64,000 nucleotides of DNA, taken from the NCBI GenBank assembly GCA_014607495.2, contig CP053155.1:6262001-6326000 (forward strand), in the 5' to 3' direction. Both the position numbers and the translations under genes were made by a program. Origin of the DNA: Carposina sasakii. Its lineage: Eukaryota > Arthropoda > Insecta > Lepidoptera > Carposinidae. Under the pieces are notes generated by a model. It worked only from the letters and a program-made list of their open reading frames with translations, was not told the DNA's origin and searched no databases. This document shows, one piece after another, positions 46,236 through 58,919 of the stretch (position 1 is the stretch's first letter; each line of letters begins with the position of its first letter).

Positions 46236-49200
46236 TGAATTAACTTTACACTATTCCGGTGATTGGCTCACCTAGTGATAGCTTTTCCCTTGATGGGAAC
46301 TAGTGAGGTGAGGTGAGATATAGTAGAAGATGGTACTTTGTTTTCTTCGACATAAGAGTCTAAAGAGAAGTAGAATTAAGTCCACAAGCTCTCAAGAATG
46401 TTTTCCAGTTCCTATCGGTCCCATTCCAATTTAGAAGAGCATACCACAGTTTTAGTGAACGAAAGTAATGTAAACAAACGTATGATAAACGCGAATCGGT
46501 GTCAATCACGAAGCAGTTGTATGGAGGAGCTGTGACGATCAATGAAGTCATGCGATCGCCAATGTATAGGTAGTTTGCAGTCGCAACGCGGCGCAAAATG
46601 AACCAGTAAGCGATCATCGTGGAATAGAATAGAATAACGTCATAATTGCCGTTCCTCGTATCCCTCGCTTAAACTTGAAGATATCTCAACCGATTTTAAT
46701 TAAATTTCTTTGGGTAGTAGCTCTGTAGGTCCTAGTAGATTTAGTAGAAAGTGGAAATGGGGCCGTGATCCGGTTCCAACAAGAGCTACAAGTGGCTAAA
46801 AGGTATCTTATTCTATCTTTCTGCTTGTCACATGAATGCTACATTTTTGGCGAAACATGTTTCTGACCCTGTTTCCTCCTAAACCCTATCATTACCTAAT
46901 GTAATAATAACTTTATTGTACCATGTTTTCAGCAAATAAATAATAATTTTCAATGATATCCGTGCAAGCTGACTATATTTTCATAGGTTGTAAGGCCACC
47001 TCCTCTCATTGCCTGCTGTATAGCAATACGACACTACCCGGACACTGGAGTCGCTTGCCGATAACTTGGACTATTTAGTTAGAATATTTAATTGAACTTT
47101 TTAAACATTTTTGTAATTAACTGATTACTTTGTTGTTGATGTTGCATTTGTACGCGGGTTGGAGCTTAGAATGCGGTTATATAATAGGTTTTAGGGAATA
47201 ATAATATAGGTACTACCTTTTTTTACTGACAAATATTTTCTTTCTAATACCTATAATAGGTATGGTTTCACATAAATATGGCTGAATTCGCATACATAAT
47301 GGTAGGTCTGTTCAGAACTCAAGAAAAAAATCATAAAGAAAATAACATAACATTCCCTTTTTTTTAAATGGTAATTTTACCATATAGGTAGCTTAATCTC
47401 GAGTTAAAGCTGTAGGAAAGCCGTGCAAGCCAAAAAATAGGAAATTCGTTACACAGGCCATAAAATATAAACATTTGGACACAAAATAACTACTGTTAGA
47501 CATGCCAAGTTGTTACTCTGTGGTCGTGCTGCGTTTCACGAGGTTTAGGAAAACAATGGCTCAAGCGACACTAGATACAGTCAGCCACACTGCAATCTAC
47601 ACCTTTTACTTTAACATTTAGCTTTATAAAGCAGATTTTGTTTGACGAGTATACTTTCATGTGTTTCAGAGGGTACGCTATAAGAACGTAAGTACCCACT
47701 AAATAAGTAGATAGGCACATATACATATTATCGCTGACCTATTTCGAGCACGCATAATTAGACATTGGCTTGTATTTAATGCTTACCAAATTAATGACAA
47801 TGTTGTGTTTACAAAAAATATTATAACTTTTAGTTTGATTAAATTTAGATGGCAAATTTAGAATATTTGTTTCTTACCATGCGGTTTTGTTTGTATAGAC
47901 AGACCATTTCAATTACGAAACTTATTTGGAATAAAAATGCGGTAACACATATTAGGTACTACATCGAAACAATGATTAAGATATTTATACAATTAGTAGA
48001 GTTTACGATATGATAATAATAAGTTTGATTACCTACTTACTTTGGAAAACCCCCATTTCATCTGAAACAATGAAATTGCATTGCTTAGAGATATTTTATT
48101 CAATAAATATAGACAGGTTTAATATAGGTATAGCTCTTATGAAACATAATATATAGTTAATTAATCAGTAGGTACCTATCTTATTAAATTATTGGATATA
48201 AATAGTAAAATGATAGTGACTCAGTTCATGCCCATTTTGAAAACAGCAATGTATCGCACTTCAAAGGACTATACTTCAGAGCACAACCGTAGCATGCTCG
48301 TAGCTCGTAGCAGCTAGCACGTAGCCCGCACTACGCTAAGCGCTCTGCGGTAACTGACTACATCAACTGACTACCATCTAATAGATTTGTTTGCTTTACA
48401 TTACGCTTTGTTAACTCATAGTTTTAATTTTTTTTTTATTAGATTATTATCCTGTCAGAATTACGGGTTAGTTAGCCCCCTCGAAGTTAATGATACAGAT
48501 TGATAGGATGATTTATTTTCTTCAGTTTTCCAAGTTTATACCTATTATGGATGAGTTAACAGGTAGGATGATAAAAAATAATCTGAAAAAATTATATGGA
48601 AACTATCCCAGTGTTAGGTTCTTATTATAATAATTAAAATAATACCGACTACATCATAAAATATAAGCCTTGGTCGAAAACCCAATTGCAAGTAGTCGCA
48701 ACACTTAACTAAACATAAAAAAACCGTAACTTGTTACAAAACACCTGTAGTCAAATTCTAAAGTCGAGGCCCTGAGCCAGTACTAAAGGACCCTGATGCA
48801 AAGTCTGTCTGAACTACGCACTAACGTCGCGACAACATTCAACGAGCGGCGAAGTATTATAGAACTAAAAAAAACTCTAACAAAAGTGTTACTATAACGT
48901 GGTAACTAGCGCCAATGTTACCAGTAATTGTAACGTTCCGCTACAGTAACATACGCAAAACCTTGCGCGTGAGTGACGCGCAACTTGGTTCGGTTCGAAC
49001 TGGTACCACAATGTGGTCAAGGATCCAGAAACAGACCTGACAAACACTACCTTACGTGTTTGATCTGCATATTTCAGGTGCATATGGTTTTGGTAGTTCC
49101 GTGGACTCTGGAATTTATTTTCACTTTGACAAATGGAAACGAGTTAACTCTGAGATATAGTTTACGGTTCCCCCGTGTCCTTTATGGTCATTTGCAATAC

Positions 49201-49639
49201 ATACGAGTACCTACGTTCATAAGTATAAATTTTTGAATGCTGAATAAATAATTTCTTTCTTTCTTTCTTTCAAATTCGCAGATTCCTAATTTGATTCCTA
49301 AATCAATGTTATGTACAAATAACCATAGAACCATAGAATATTTTTTAAGACGAAACATGTAAAGTTATTAATGTTAAACAGCTTCTTCGTAATAGTAGGT
49401 ATTATGTTTCTGGCTGGCAAATACTTTTTACTTGGTAAAGCCAAATACCTATTAATAGCTACCTACTGACCCTATGACTAGCTAGGTCAACACAGGTTTC
49501 ATTAGGACTGGCTGTAACACAAAAGTAGCATCGACATACCGCACCTTCGGTAGAACAAGGGCACATAATTGTTTTTGCAAATTTTGACATATGCGCCTTT
49601 GTTTTATTTACAAGCAGCATAGGTCAAAAGAGGGCGGTT
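46236..49639. other. Long spacer without recognised gene
   Basis: At 46665-46720 CTTAAACTTGAAGATATC, then AACCGATTTTAATTAAATTT resembles a LINE tail. A minus frame at 46360-46617 is unrecognised. A TTTC microsatellite lies at 49252-49271. The rest is AT-rich with TAGGTA motifs. Confidence 0.35.
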
Positions 49640-49726
49640 AGTAGTGAATGGATGGCAAAAACGGGAGATCGAGATTCGAGCCCTACGTCCAGCAATAGAC
49701 TGCAATAGGCTGACGAGAGACGAGAT
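49640..49726 (+). repeat. RTE LINE 3'-terminal scrap
   Basis: GAATGGATGGCAAAAACGGG and AGATCGAGATTCGAGCC, then CCAGCAATAGACTGCAATAG and GCTGA match the end of the RTE coding region (compare the minus strand of 2850-2945 and 28590-28625). Confidence 0.65.
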
Positions 49727-50415
49727 AAGTCAAAATGGCTGGTAGTATAAAATTGATTGTATGGAAATCTTCAGATGGATAGAAAATCCAATGGATCATA
49801 GACAAAGAAACTATTTTGTTTCGTAGCATATCCTCCAAAACCGATTAGAATTCATCACGTAATTTGACGAATGCGCTAAATAAAGGCTTCCTATTGGAGG
49901 AAAAATTACTGAAAGTAGACGACAAACCGCGGTGACAAGACTTTGGCTATAACCGGTAGACAAATCAACATCACTTTGCATAGAAGTTTGTCATTGGGCT
50001 ACTTTACAAGACACAATCATCTACCCTGCGATACAAGACCCTAGGGATGTATTGTGGTAAAGTGTGTGAATATTGTGTGTGAATACATGACATATATTGG
50101 ATTGGGTATCGATAGTAAATATTAATTTATTAAGAACATTAACTATTTATAAAAGGGTAGAAATTTCTATGACTAACTTAAAAACTACTTAGGCCTAGCG
50201 TGTATCGATAGTAAAGTTGATGGGGTATCGATATATTTCGGGAGTGACCCGGATGGCGCCAGACAGTGTGCAAATTGTGCAATTAATCGATTACAATGAG
50301 CCAGCGCCAGGTGACGCCGTATACACAGGTGTTGTGACGCGTTCGCTAAAGATATTACACACTTACAGACATTACGTTAACTATATTCTTAAGATTTTGC
50401 AATTAGGAGTAAGAC
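49727..50415. other. Spacer, no gene seen
   Basis: Two near-copies of GTATCGATAGTAAA lie at about 50106 and 50201. The plus frame 50217-50420 is unrecognised. Confidence 0.35.
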
Positions 50416-50715
50416 TATAGATCATTTTAATTAGAAATAGAAAGAATCCGAAAGAACGAAATCAGGTTTTTTTATTAGGCATAGTTTTGTGTATTATTAA
50501 TCAATAGTTCCTAAAGAGTTTTCTACTCAATTCAATAGTACCTACTCATATAAAGTTTGCACTATAAAAACCTAAAGAAGCTGATTTACATCAAAAGGTA
50601 TGGAAAAACGTCACTCATATCCATATCTTACAAGTATGAGTTTTTCTAATGTTTACAAACAATGCTTCTTCGAAAATAATATTTCTATCTTCAAAAAAAA
50701 AAAACGGGGTATAGA
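50416..50715. mobile_element. Unclassified 290-bp element, copy 2, perfect 6-bp TSD
   Basis: The element is 50422-50709, flanked by TATAGA on both sides (50416-50421, 50710-50715). It begins TCATTTTAATTAG and ends with an A-run plus CGGGG. It aligns with copy 1 in the same orientation. It has no terminal inverted repeats and no coding capacity. The A-run near one end suggests retroposition, but the CGGGG after it is unusual for a SINE or LINE. Confidence 0.82.
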
Positions 50716-51532
50716 GAGGCGTCAGAAGGAGACTGGATGTAGGTAGGTAACTGAAAGGGATATTAATTATGAAATTTTGAGGTCCTCTAAATCCTGGGGA
50801 TGGGCAATGTAGCCCATTTAGAATTTTTTTTTACATAGAATTTAAAAATTAAAATAAGATTTTAATTTTCCCTGCCAGCAGGACATCCTAAACTACCGAG
50901 AAATATTCCTTGTAGGTAATTAAAAATCATCTTGTTGAATCGCAGTTTATTTAAGTAAGTCAAGATCTATTCCTGCCTATTAGGTTTAAAGAATTTGAAC
51001 CTACATAAAAAAATGTTATTGCAGTTATACGTAACTTTATAAATATGCCCCAAGACCATCCTGAAAAAAATGAAGTCTAGTGAAGTTTCCTGGCACCTTA
51101 AAGAAAGTTTACCGGGTAGAGATCTGATTAATTATTAACCAGTTACTCGTCTGCAAACACCTTAAAGAAAATGTAAGGAAAACCCACGCATTTGTGACAC
51201 GTTTTCATTTGTAAATAGATAGCAAACAATGGACAGAAACAAAAGTATCATGTTAGGTAAATCTACCTATGTAGAAGTACCGACCTAGTGGAGTGTGTTC
51301 ACCGCTTAATGTCATTGTACCTTATTGTTAAAACTGGATTCTGTAAATTGGTACCTATTTAATGAAATACACCTACTGTACTATTCATGGCGGTGAAGTA
51401 GGTAACTTTCTTTTGTCGTTGTAGGTACCGTCTGTGTAGGTAGGTACTCTGATGTACCTATAGGTAGATTGTTCTATGGCAGACGGTAAAGTTTAAATAG
51501 GTACTAGGATTAACTACTAATACTACTACTAA
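50716..51532. other. AT-rich spacer, TAGGTA-dense
   Basis: No gene. TAGGTA/TACCTA motifs crowd 51240-51500. Confidence 0.4.
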
Positions 51533-51710
51533 GATTATCCGACAGCCAAGCTAATATTTCAATGGATCCTGGCTGTTCAGTTGTTATGTTATGATCACTA
51601 GTAAAATATTTTATGTTCGTCAATAGTAGGTATTCAATATATACTAATATTATAGAATTCTAGACCACCGGACATCTAAGTGCTTGTTTTTTTTCTTTTT
51701 AGTTTTTTTT
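51533..51710 (+). repeat. Dispersed repeat, family E copy
   Basis: The reverse complement of 37862-38013: GACAGCCAAGCTAATATTTC, TTCAGTTGTTATGTTATG, TATAGAATTCTAGACCACC, ACATCTAAGTGCTTG and a T-rich tail. Confidence 0.82.
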
Positions 51711-52374
51711 TTATTAGGTCTGTAGGTACTTACAAAGTTTTTAAGCTGGGATAAAAGTAAAAAATATTTCTTTCACGAAAAATAAAATCACATCTCTGTT
51801 CAGCAGACTAAAGTATCGGGTACCTACTTACTTACCTACTAAAGTTTAGCAGAGAAGAATATTACCTAGTAGATAGGTAGACTTTTAGAAAAAAAAAAAA
51901 CAAATTATCTATACCTTGTACATTGTAAAAGTATAAAACAAGTATCTAGGTAGTACTTAGGTTATGTAACTATTTAGGTTATAAAAATAAAATTTGAAAG
52001 GAGATCACAAAAAAAAATCCAGCGCTGTACCTATGAAGTGTATTTTTGTATTTCATACAGTTGCTTACCAAAGATAAAGGTAGAGATCTAACTAAATAAA
52101 ATACTTAACTTAGTAGGTTCCCTACTAGGTAGGTACCTATCTAATAAAAAAATAAAACTATACCAGCCTAAAAAGGTATAGGTAACTACCTATCTAAGTA
52201 GTAGGTAGTGAGTATGTAGGTATAACTTAATATTTACCTATATAATACATACTTACCTAGATTAAAGTTTTAACCATATACCAGATTAGAGCAACGGTTT
52301 TAACTTAATAAATTGTATATTAGGTAGGTATTAAAAATAATAAAATATAAAATGCTAGTGATAAGTGATATCAG
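51711..52374. other. TAGGTA/TACCTA-dense AT-rich tract
   Basis: The hexamer or its close variants recur every few tens of bases (densest 52100-52260). No gene or element boundary is visible. Confidence 0.5.
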
Positions 52375-52490
52375 CTCACCGCTAGAGTTGCGCGTGCGCG
52401 GCAGTGTGCGCGCGCGCCTGTGTGAGTGTCACGCACACGTGCGCGCGCACTACGCCGCCAACCCGCGCGCCTCGCACGCACACATGGAAA
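52375..52490. promoter_or_regulatory. CpG island with NRF1-like GCGC words
   Basis: TTGCGCGTGCGCGGCAG, GTGCGCGCGCGCCTG, CACACGTGCGCGCGCACTAC. Alternating purine-pyrimidine GC/CA stretches could also form Z-DNA. The plus frame 52352-52603 is not recognised. Confidence 0.35.
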
Positions 52491-53968
52491 CATTAGCAAA
52501 ACCCGCTTTTCCTACCCAAATCCTTTGTAATTTGCAGTCTTTTATTATCCCAAAGTCTTGGCGCATCCCTCATATTGCACTCTACGAGGAAAATAATTAC
52601 TAAAAATATAGCGAACAGTATCAAAAAAATTTACAAAAATTCGCGCTCTCCACTGCACAGCTTTATGTTCGTTATTTTTTAAAATACCTTTTAATAATAT
52701 TTTATTACTGTTTATTACATCATTGTAATGTTATTTAAATGCGCTATTTAATGATACAAAAATTAAGAGCTGAAATATTACCGAATTAGAGTAAATCGGC
52801 TCCAAAGTTGCACATTTTCACTCCTAATTTACAGAGAAAATAAACAAAAATAGTATTTTTTTATACACTATAATGTTATATTGAGCATCGATAAATCCTT
52901 TTAGAACATAAAAATAAACCAAGTTTGATTAGTTAGCCGAAAAACCGAGGCAGCTGGGGGCCCGCCCTGAGCGCGATGCGCGGGCGCCGGCTCTCCCCTC
53001 ACGGACGCTCGGAACTTCACAAAAAAAACTCACCTACCCCCCGTATTCTACATTTAGCGCACAGGCGCAGGACTAGCCAACATTTATATTATGGAAACAA
53101 ATTTTTGTACTGTCGAAATAACGAAGGAAAAATGTTAGAAATTTTCCAGCCTCCTCCCAGTTGAGATGTTAATACCGCCTCAGTAATGGCCGCTGCATCG
53201 TTATGTCACTACAAATATATTTTAGTATACGTTTAGAAATCGATATCATTTATAAAAAGTTATAGAATATATTAATAATAGTGTGAAATTAATTAAAGAA
53301 AGTTTGTTGGTAAAATGTAGAGTCGATATCATTCTCTCAGTTTGTTTCCATACTAATGTACTTAAAGTACTAGATACAACAAGTTGGTAAAATAAAAAAA
53401 TCCTGTTGAATAATGTAAAGAACTTTGAATATATATTTTAATTTATATAAAATAGTTATTTAACTTTATGTCCTATGTAGGTAAGCGTCAAAACTCTACT
53501 TAATTTAAAACATCGACAACTAAACCCACTTATAGGTACCTACCTACCTACCTAAATACCTACTATCTAGCTGATGGAAAATGTAAGGTATTTATTTATA
53601 TCTATCTCTCTTACTGTAGTAGGAACTAGGAACATATCTACCTATATTTTTTAACCTGTTAGAATTAATTAATTAGAACTAATTCCTAAAAATTTAGGGT
53701 AGGTAGGTGTATATTAGTAGGTAACTGTAAAAGCTACACTTTTAAACTAAGAGAATAGTTTTATCATAAAAAGTTCATCGTTATGGCACAGTTCCGGGAA
53801 GGGAGGCGCCTCGGACCGCGGCACGAAAAATAAATATTTAAATAAATAGGTAGGTAAATAGAGAATAAAAAATTGTAAAATCACGAGCTTCCGCCTCAAT
53901 TACAAATGAAATGAGTAAATTGTAGTAAGACAAAGTGAAGCATTTACCGGTAAAAGTATTAAAAATAC
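52491..53968. other. AT-rich spacer with CpG patch at 52950-53060
   Basis: The patch holds GGGGGCCCGCCCTGAGCGCG and GCGCGGGCGCCGG-like wording. Elsewhere there are TAGGTA motifs (53530-53720). No gene is seen. Confidence 0.35.
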
Positions 53969-54229
53969 CATAGAGGAATAAGATGTAGACATAGAGTGCT
54001 GATGTTATACTAACAGTTTCGATGCGCCATTAGACTTTTCGGTGCCTCACAATTCCAGTCCTTGACACTTGGATTGCAATTACTATACGTTACAATACAT
54101 TAGTAATGTAGTACATTACTATATATTAGACTGGACTGGAATTGTGAGGCACCGAAAAGTCTAATGGTGCATCGAAACAGTTAGTATGACATTAGCACTC
54201 TATGCCATCTTATTCCTCTATGAAAATAC
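53962..54229. mobile_element. Foldback MITE, about 95-bp inverted arms, 7-bp TSD
   Basis: The element 53969-54222 (254 bp) starts CATAGAGGAATAAGATG and ends CATCTTATTCCTCTATG. The arms continue through AGAGTGCTGATGTTATACTA, GTTTCGATGCGCCATTAG and ACTTTTCGGTGCCTCACAAT, then TCCAGTCC, with few differences, leaving a loop of some 60 bp. It is flanked by AAAATAC on both sides (53962-53968, 54223-54229). It is non-coding. Transcribed, it would make a long hairpin. Confidence 0.92.
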
Positions 54230-57200
54230 ACACCTCCCTTCCCATAAAAAGTACAAATCCTACATGGCAGTTATAAAATGAGTTCTTATGTCTGTCCTTA
54301 GACCACGAGGGTGCGTGCTTCCGTCACGCATGCGCGCGCGCACACCCCTTGCACCAGCTAGCTGTTTCAATCACTTAACCAAACACACTGCGTCTTCATA
54401 TATCGTCTAGACTCTACTACTTGGGGATAGAGTTTAACTTGCATCTATGAACATAAAGGAGGGTCGCATTACGAAAAGAAAACTTTAAAGGTCGAGATCC
54501 TGTCGTGATAAACAGATATTATTTCAAGTGACACAGAAACTTCACTGCTGTGAAAATATGGGTATAGAAAGCAGATTAAGTTGTAGGTACTCGTAATCCT
54601 TAAAAATATTCTGTTAACTACTTTGTGTAGGTATGACAGGAAAGAGTTCAGATGCAGACGAATTAAAGCTGCCTATGTCGGTGCATATAAAGTCAAATAT
54701 GTAGTAGGTAGATTAGTTTGCCACTCTACTTCTACTTACTCACTTCCACTTCTAGAAAATAGGTACTCTACCAAAGAAAAATATTTAAAACTGCAATCAA
54801 TTGTAGAGTTCAGAATAATGACGTATGTTTAAAATATTGTAAATAATTAATTTTAATAGGAGCTACCTAAATTTAAATTTTATTTTAAATTCCGAGAAGG
54901 TATGTAGTACCCACTCTATAGATTTCTTAATGGTCTACCCGAGAGATCTCCAGGTATTAAGTTAGGTATACCTAAGTAACAACACATTTTGTAAGAAGAA
55001 GGTGCCTATCAAAGTAGGTATTTTCTTAATTTTTTACACAACGTTGCATTTTTAATATTATGCTTAAAACTGCGTGGGTATGGAAAATTACTTTTTTATA
55101 GGTAGGTATAGAACTTTAGGTACCTATTAAATGATCAAGTAACACATATGAGCATCTAAAAAGAAAAGGAGAAGCACACAATAATATTGTGAGTATCTAG
55201 GAGTAGATGGTGCCATCTTTCATAATAATGATATTTGATATGTTTGAGATAGGATTATAAATGCAAATAACTGTGCACGTGGAGGATTCTGTTGATTTGT
55301 TGTGAAGTCAGCCATCAATATTTTATATAATCTAAGTAGGCAAAATGGAATTACCTAACTATAATTATAACCTTTACTTTTAAAATATTATACGTTAGAA
55401 AAAAAATACAATCTTATTATTTGCAGATAAACCACAGGAAAATTTAGCAAGAGTCCACAAAAATATATTTTGTGTGAATAAGAAATAAACATAGTTAATA
55501 ATCGCGTATTTTTATTAAATGGAATAATGTCTAATAATTTAAATATAATAAGATAATAATAATATTTGTTTATTTTGGAAATAACTCAACAAGTCATAAC
55601 ATATTTAAATAAAGGTAGAGAACAGTTTGCTCGGTATCATCAGCTTCACTACTCCATTATACCCATGAGAAACAAAAAGTATGATAGAATGAAAGATGCA
55701 AATATCACTACTAGGTACAGGTCTTTATGAACAATCAAATCTTTTTGTAAAATATGTTCAATTTATAAATCTGCCACAGAATATTCTAGTAGAGAATTAT
55801 CCAACTAAAAAAACTTACTGTTATCTGAAAAAACCGTTACCTACACCTGCAATATCTAATATCTAAGTAAATTATATACCTACCTATTTATATCTGATAA
55901 TAATGGAAGTTTACCTATGCAGATACATAAAATGCGATAAAACAATCGTATCCGATAATAATGACGATCCAGCGATTTGCCAGTGGAGATAGATACGTAC
56001 CCACCTACCGTTCTGGCAGAAATAAGTGGCCGGAGCTTCCGCCTACGATCTCTATGTATAGTTGTATACGTACTGGTGTTTTTTTTACATTAGGTAAAGG
56101 TAATTGACATCAAAATGGGTGGGCAAGAACGGAAAAGTGCGCGAGTTTTGTATACCTACCTACCTGCGTATACATATACACATGTATGGAGCAATTTTAG
56201 AAACAGACGTAAGTATTTACTTTTTTTATATACTAAAGAATCTGCGCATCTAACGCTAAAGGTATTTGAACTCTACATGACAATTTGTGGTTATTGACGC
56301 ATGTAGATGTCTTATTACATGGTTAGAACTTTAACGGTATTAAAGGAATGAAATCAACGATTAAACGATAAGGCTTATACCTAAAGAGATTGCTTGAAAT
56401 TCACCCCAAAACGGTTTGTGCGGCAGTTATCGACCACCTTTGTAAACCAAATTTACTCCAATCTTCTAACTGCATATAAAACGAAAGGAAATAAATGTAT
56501 TTTTACCAGATAATTTAGTATATTTTTATATTTCATACGTTTCAATGGCAACAATCTTCAATTTAATTAACGCAACATGTGAAGAACAATACATCGCAAG
56601 TAGTTGAATTTCCCTAATCGGCGGAGTCGGGGGCCGCCGGGGTGCGCGGCCACGCCCCCACACACACACATAAACATTCCCACCCGAAACACCCATAAAC
56701 TCTATAACATCTGAAACATATGAAATTTTCCTCAACCTTATTAAACTATAAGCTAGAACTACAGAAAGCTCCCACACCCACACATGTAAGCGTCGTACAC
56801 ATGACATCATATTCTAACTCCACTGTCAAATTCGTTAAAGAATTTACATATTGCAATTCGGTATACATTGCTGGCGGTGAAGCAAAGCTTTTCGTAAGGC
56901 TTATATCGAGCCAGCAACGTGTAAAAAGATGTAAATGTGTGTAATTCGACGCGCGCGTACATTGACTCGGCAGCGTCGCGTGCGGCCCACCAACGAGGTT
57001 ATCAATCTTTAATAAATGTAATCGCTTCAAATTGCTATTTAAAAATTTGCTAAATGTTTCTTTTGGTTATAAGGTATATTTGATTACATTTGAAAACTGA
57101 AATATACGCAAAACTACGGTCCAGTGCTTGCAAGACGCATGGCTACATACTTTGCTGCAGATATAATTAGCTAAAAATATATATCTCATGCTCTGAAGTC

Positions 57201-57559
57201 GTGATATCGCAACCCAATTTGAATTTAACTCTTCCGTAGATACCTACTTATCCACAATAAGTGCCAAATGTACCTATAAGTTATTAATAAAATTATACCT
57301 ACATGGGTTTATCCTGTTAAATAAGCGATTCTTATATTCTGTTACAAAAAAAACTCTGATTGTGTTATTACCAGTGGATCTGTATATTTTAATTTTGTTA
57401 TCATGTGGGTTTAGTTGTAACGAAAACTATTTTTACTTAGTTTATTATTTAGGTTTAAGGATCTACTTAAATAATTAAAACCCTCAGTAAAACCATATAC
57501 CTAATATATAGTACCTATTCTTAACGGGTGCTATGTAGGTAAGTAGCTTCATGATTTAA
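54230..57559. other. Long AT-rich spacer with two CpG patches
   Basis: CpG patches are at 54310-54355 (GTCACGCATGCGCGCGCGCA) and 56620-56665 (GGGGCCGCCGGGGTGCGCGG, followed by a CA run). No gene is recognised; frames at 54623-54832, 56526-56810 and 56746-57030 resemble nothing known. Confidence 0.35.
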
Positions 57560-57890
57560 GGTTTATCTAACAAACATAAAATTAAAGCGTGCAAACAAAC
57601 CGAAAACATCCAGCAAAACCCCAAAAAGATCACAACCCAAACGAACCTTAGCAGCACAGATCAAAAACACGCCAAAAGGCGGACCGGCACAAAAATGCCG
57701 AAAGCATCTAACTCCAAACTGCATCGGTGCATTGTCGCTCGAAGAATGTGGCCAGGTAAGCAGTTCCTGGAAGGGCCCGTTAGCGAGCCGCCGCCTGCCG
57801 GTCACTTGCGACAACGCGGCATTCCATCGGCTTATGAACCTAGTCGCTGCTGGTTTAGCGCTCGAATTTTGAGGATTTCGGTGTTGTGAA
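57560..57890. other. Block open on both strands, unassigned
   Basis: The plus strand is open from about 57550 to 57886 (NPKKITTQTNLSSTDQKHAK, then RRTGTKMPKASNSKLHRC), with a donor-like CCAGGTAAGC at 57750; the minus strand is open at 57563-57814. The base makeup changes sharply (A/C-rich, then GC-rich). An exon ending at the donor is possible but unsupported by any family match. Confidence 0.25.
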
Positions 57891-58919
57891 TGGAGGTAAA
57901 AATCTGTTGGTTGAGTTAGATTTTTACGGTGGTGAAACTGTAGGCGGCTTATAAATATAAATCGCTGTCCTTAATTTTTTACAGGCTCTACTTTTATTTA
58001 TCTACACAAGTAGCAATTTCTTCGGATTTTCTATATTGAATTTAGGGATTCGGAGGCATAACGATCCACGTAGTCAAGTACCACTTATTTTGATCCTACT
58101 AAACACTGGTGTGTTAAAAAATAACCGACGTAGTTCGATTTTTGTGAGAAACTTCAGAAAATCATTTATGATTGCAGAACGGTCTCACGACTTTCAAGAG
58201 GATGAGATGATGTGCGTGAGTGACAAGATAGATTTTCTTACATTTAACTAGAATATAAACTAGATAGATATTTCAGGGGACGGAGACATGGCGAAAGCTC
58301 TCGGTGAAGAGCGTAGGATTAGAAATATTGCTCCATTTCGTACGTTTTTATCGAGGTCACTACGTTAAGCTAACGTAGCTTAGCCAATTTGAAGCAACAA
58401 CCCATAAACCCAAATAAAAATAAATAAATTAAATACACATTTTCTAATACATGTATGTACATACTTGCATACTCACACCCTCGTTTACCATCACGTGTCC
58501 CCAACACCCCATAACTAGGCTATACTTTAACCCCAAATAGAATTTTCTACCCCTAGATCTATAAATAAACTCTATTTTCGAAATATTACTCTCGTATCAC
58601 CACCCGCCACCTGGTTGTCGACGGTTGAAAGGGACCTAAAAGAGGCTCATTTGCAGAAAGACGTAGCACAAAATCGTGAAAATAGAAAATGTGTACAAGG
58701 AAGGCCAACCCCAAGTAAATGGGAAAAAGTCTAGACAGAAGAACAGACTCTCGAATTATGACAGCTGCCTATGAGGAGTTATAGGGACAGAACGTTGAGT
58801 AGTAAAAAGGACTCAAGATTTTCCCCTTCTGCACTTTAGATAGTGATATGTTTTTAACTTTGATTTTTACGTATCTTTGCTGTGTGCAACTAACTAATTG
58901 CTACATAGGTGTCTCCGAA
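57891..58919. other. Spacer, no gene seen
   Basis: The plus frame 58036-58251 is unrecognised. From about 58610 the text may be older LINE sequence leading into the RTE scrap to the right. Confidence 0.3.

Noticed and set aside
48892..49236. Opposed small genes around 49 kb
   Set aside because: The short frames are unrecognised, without splice or promoter context, and of the size expected by chance.
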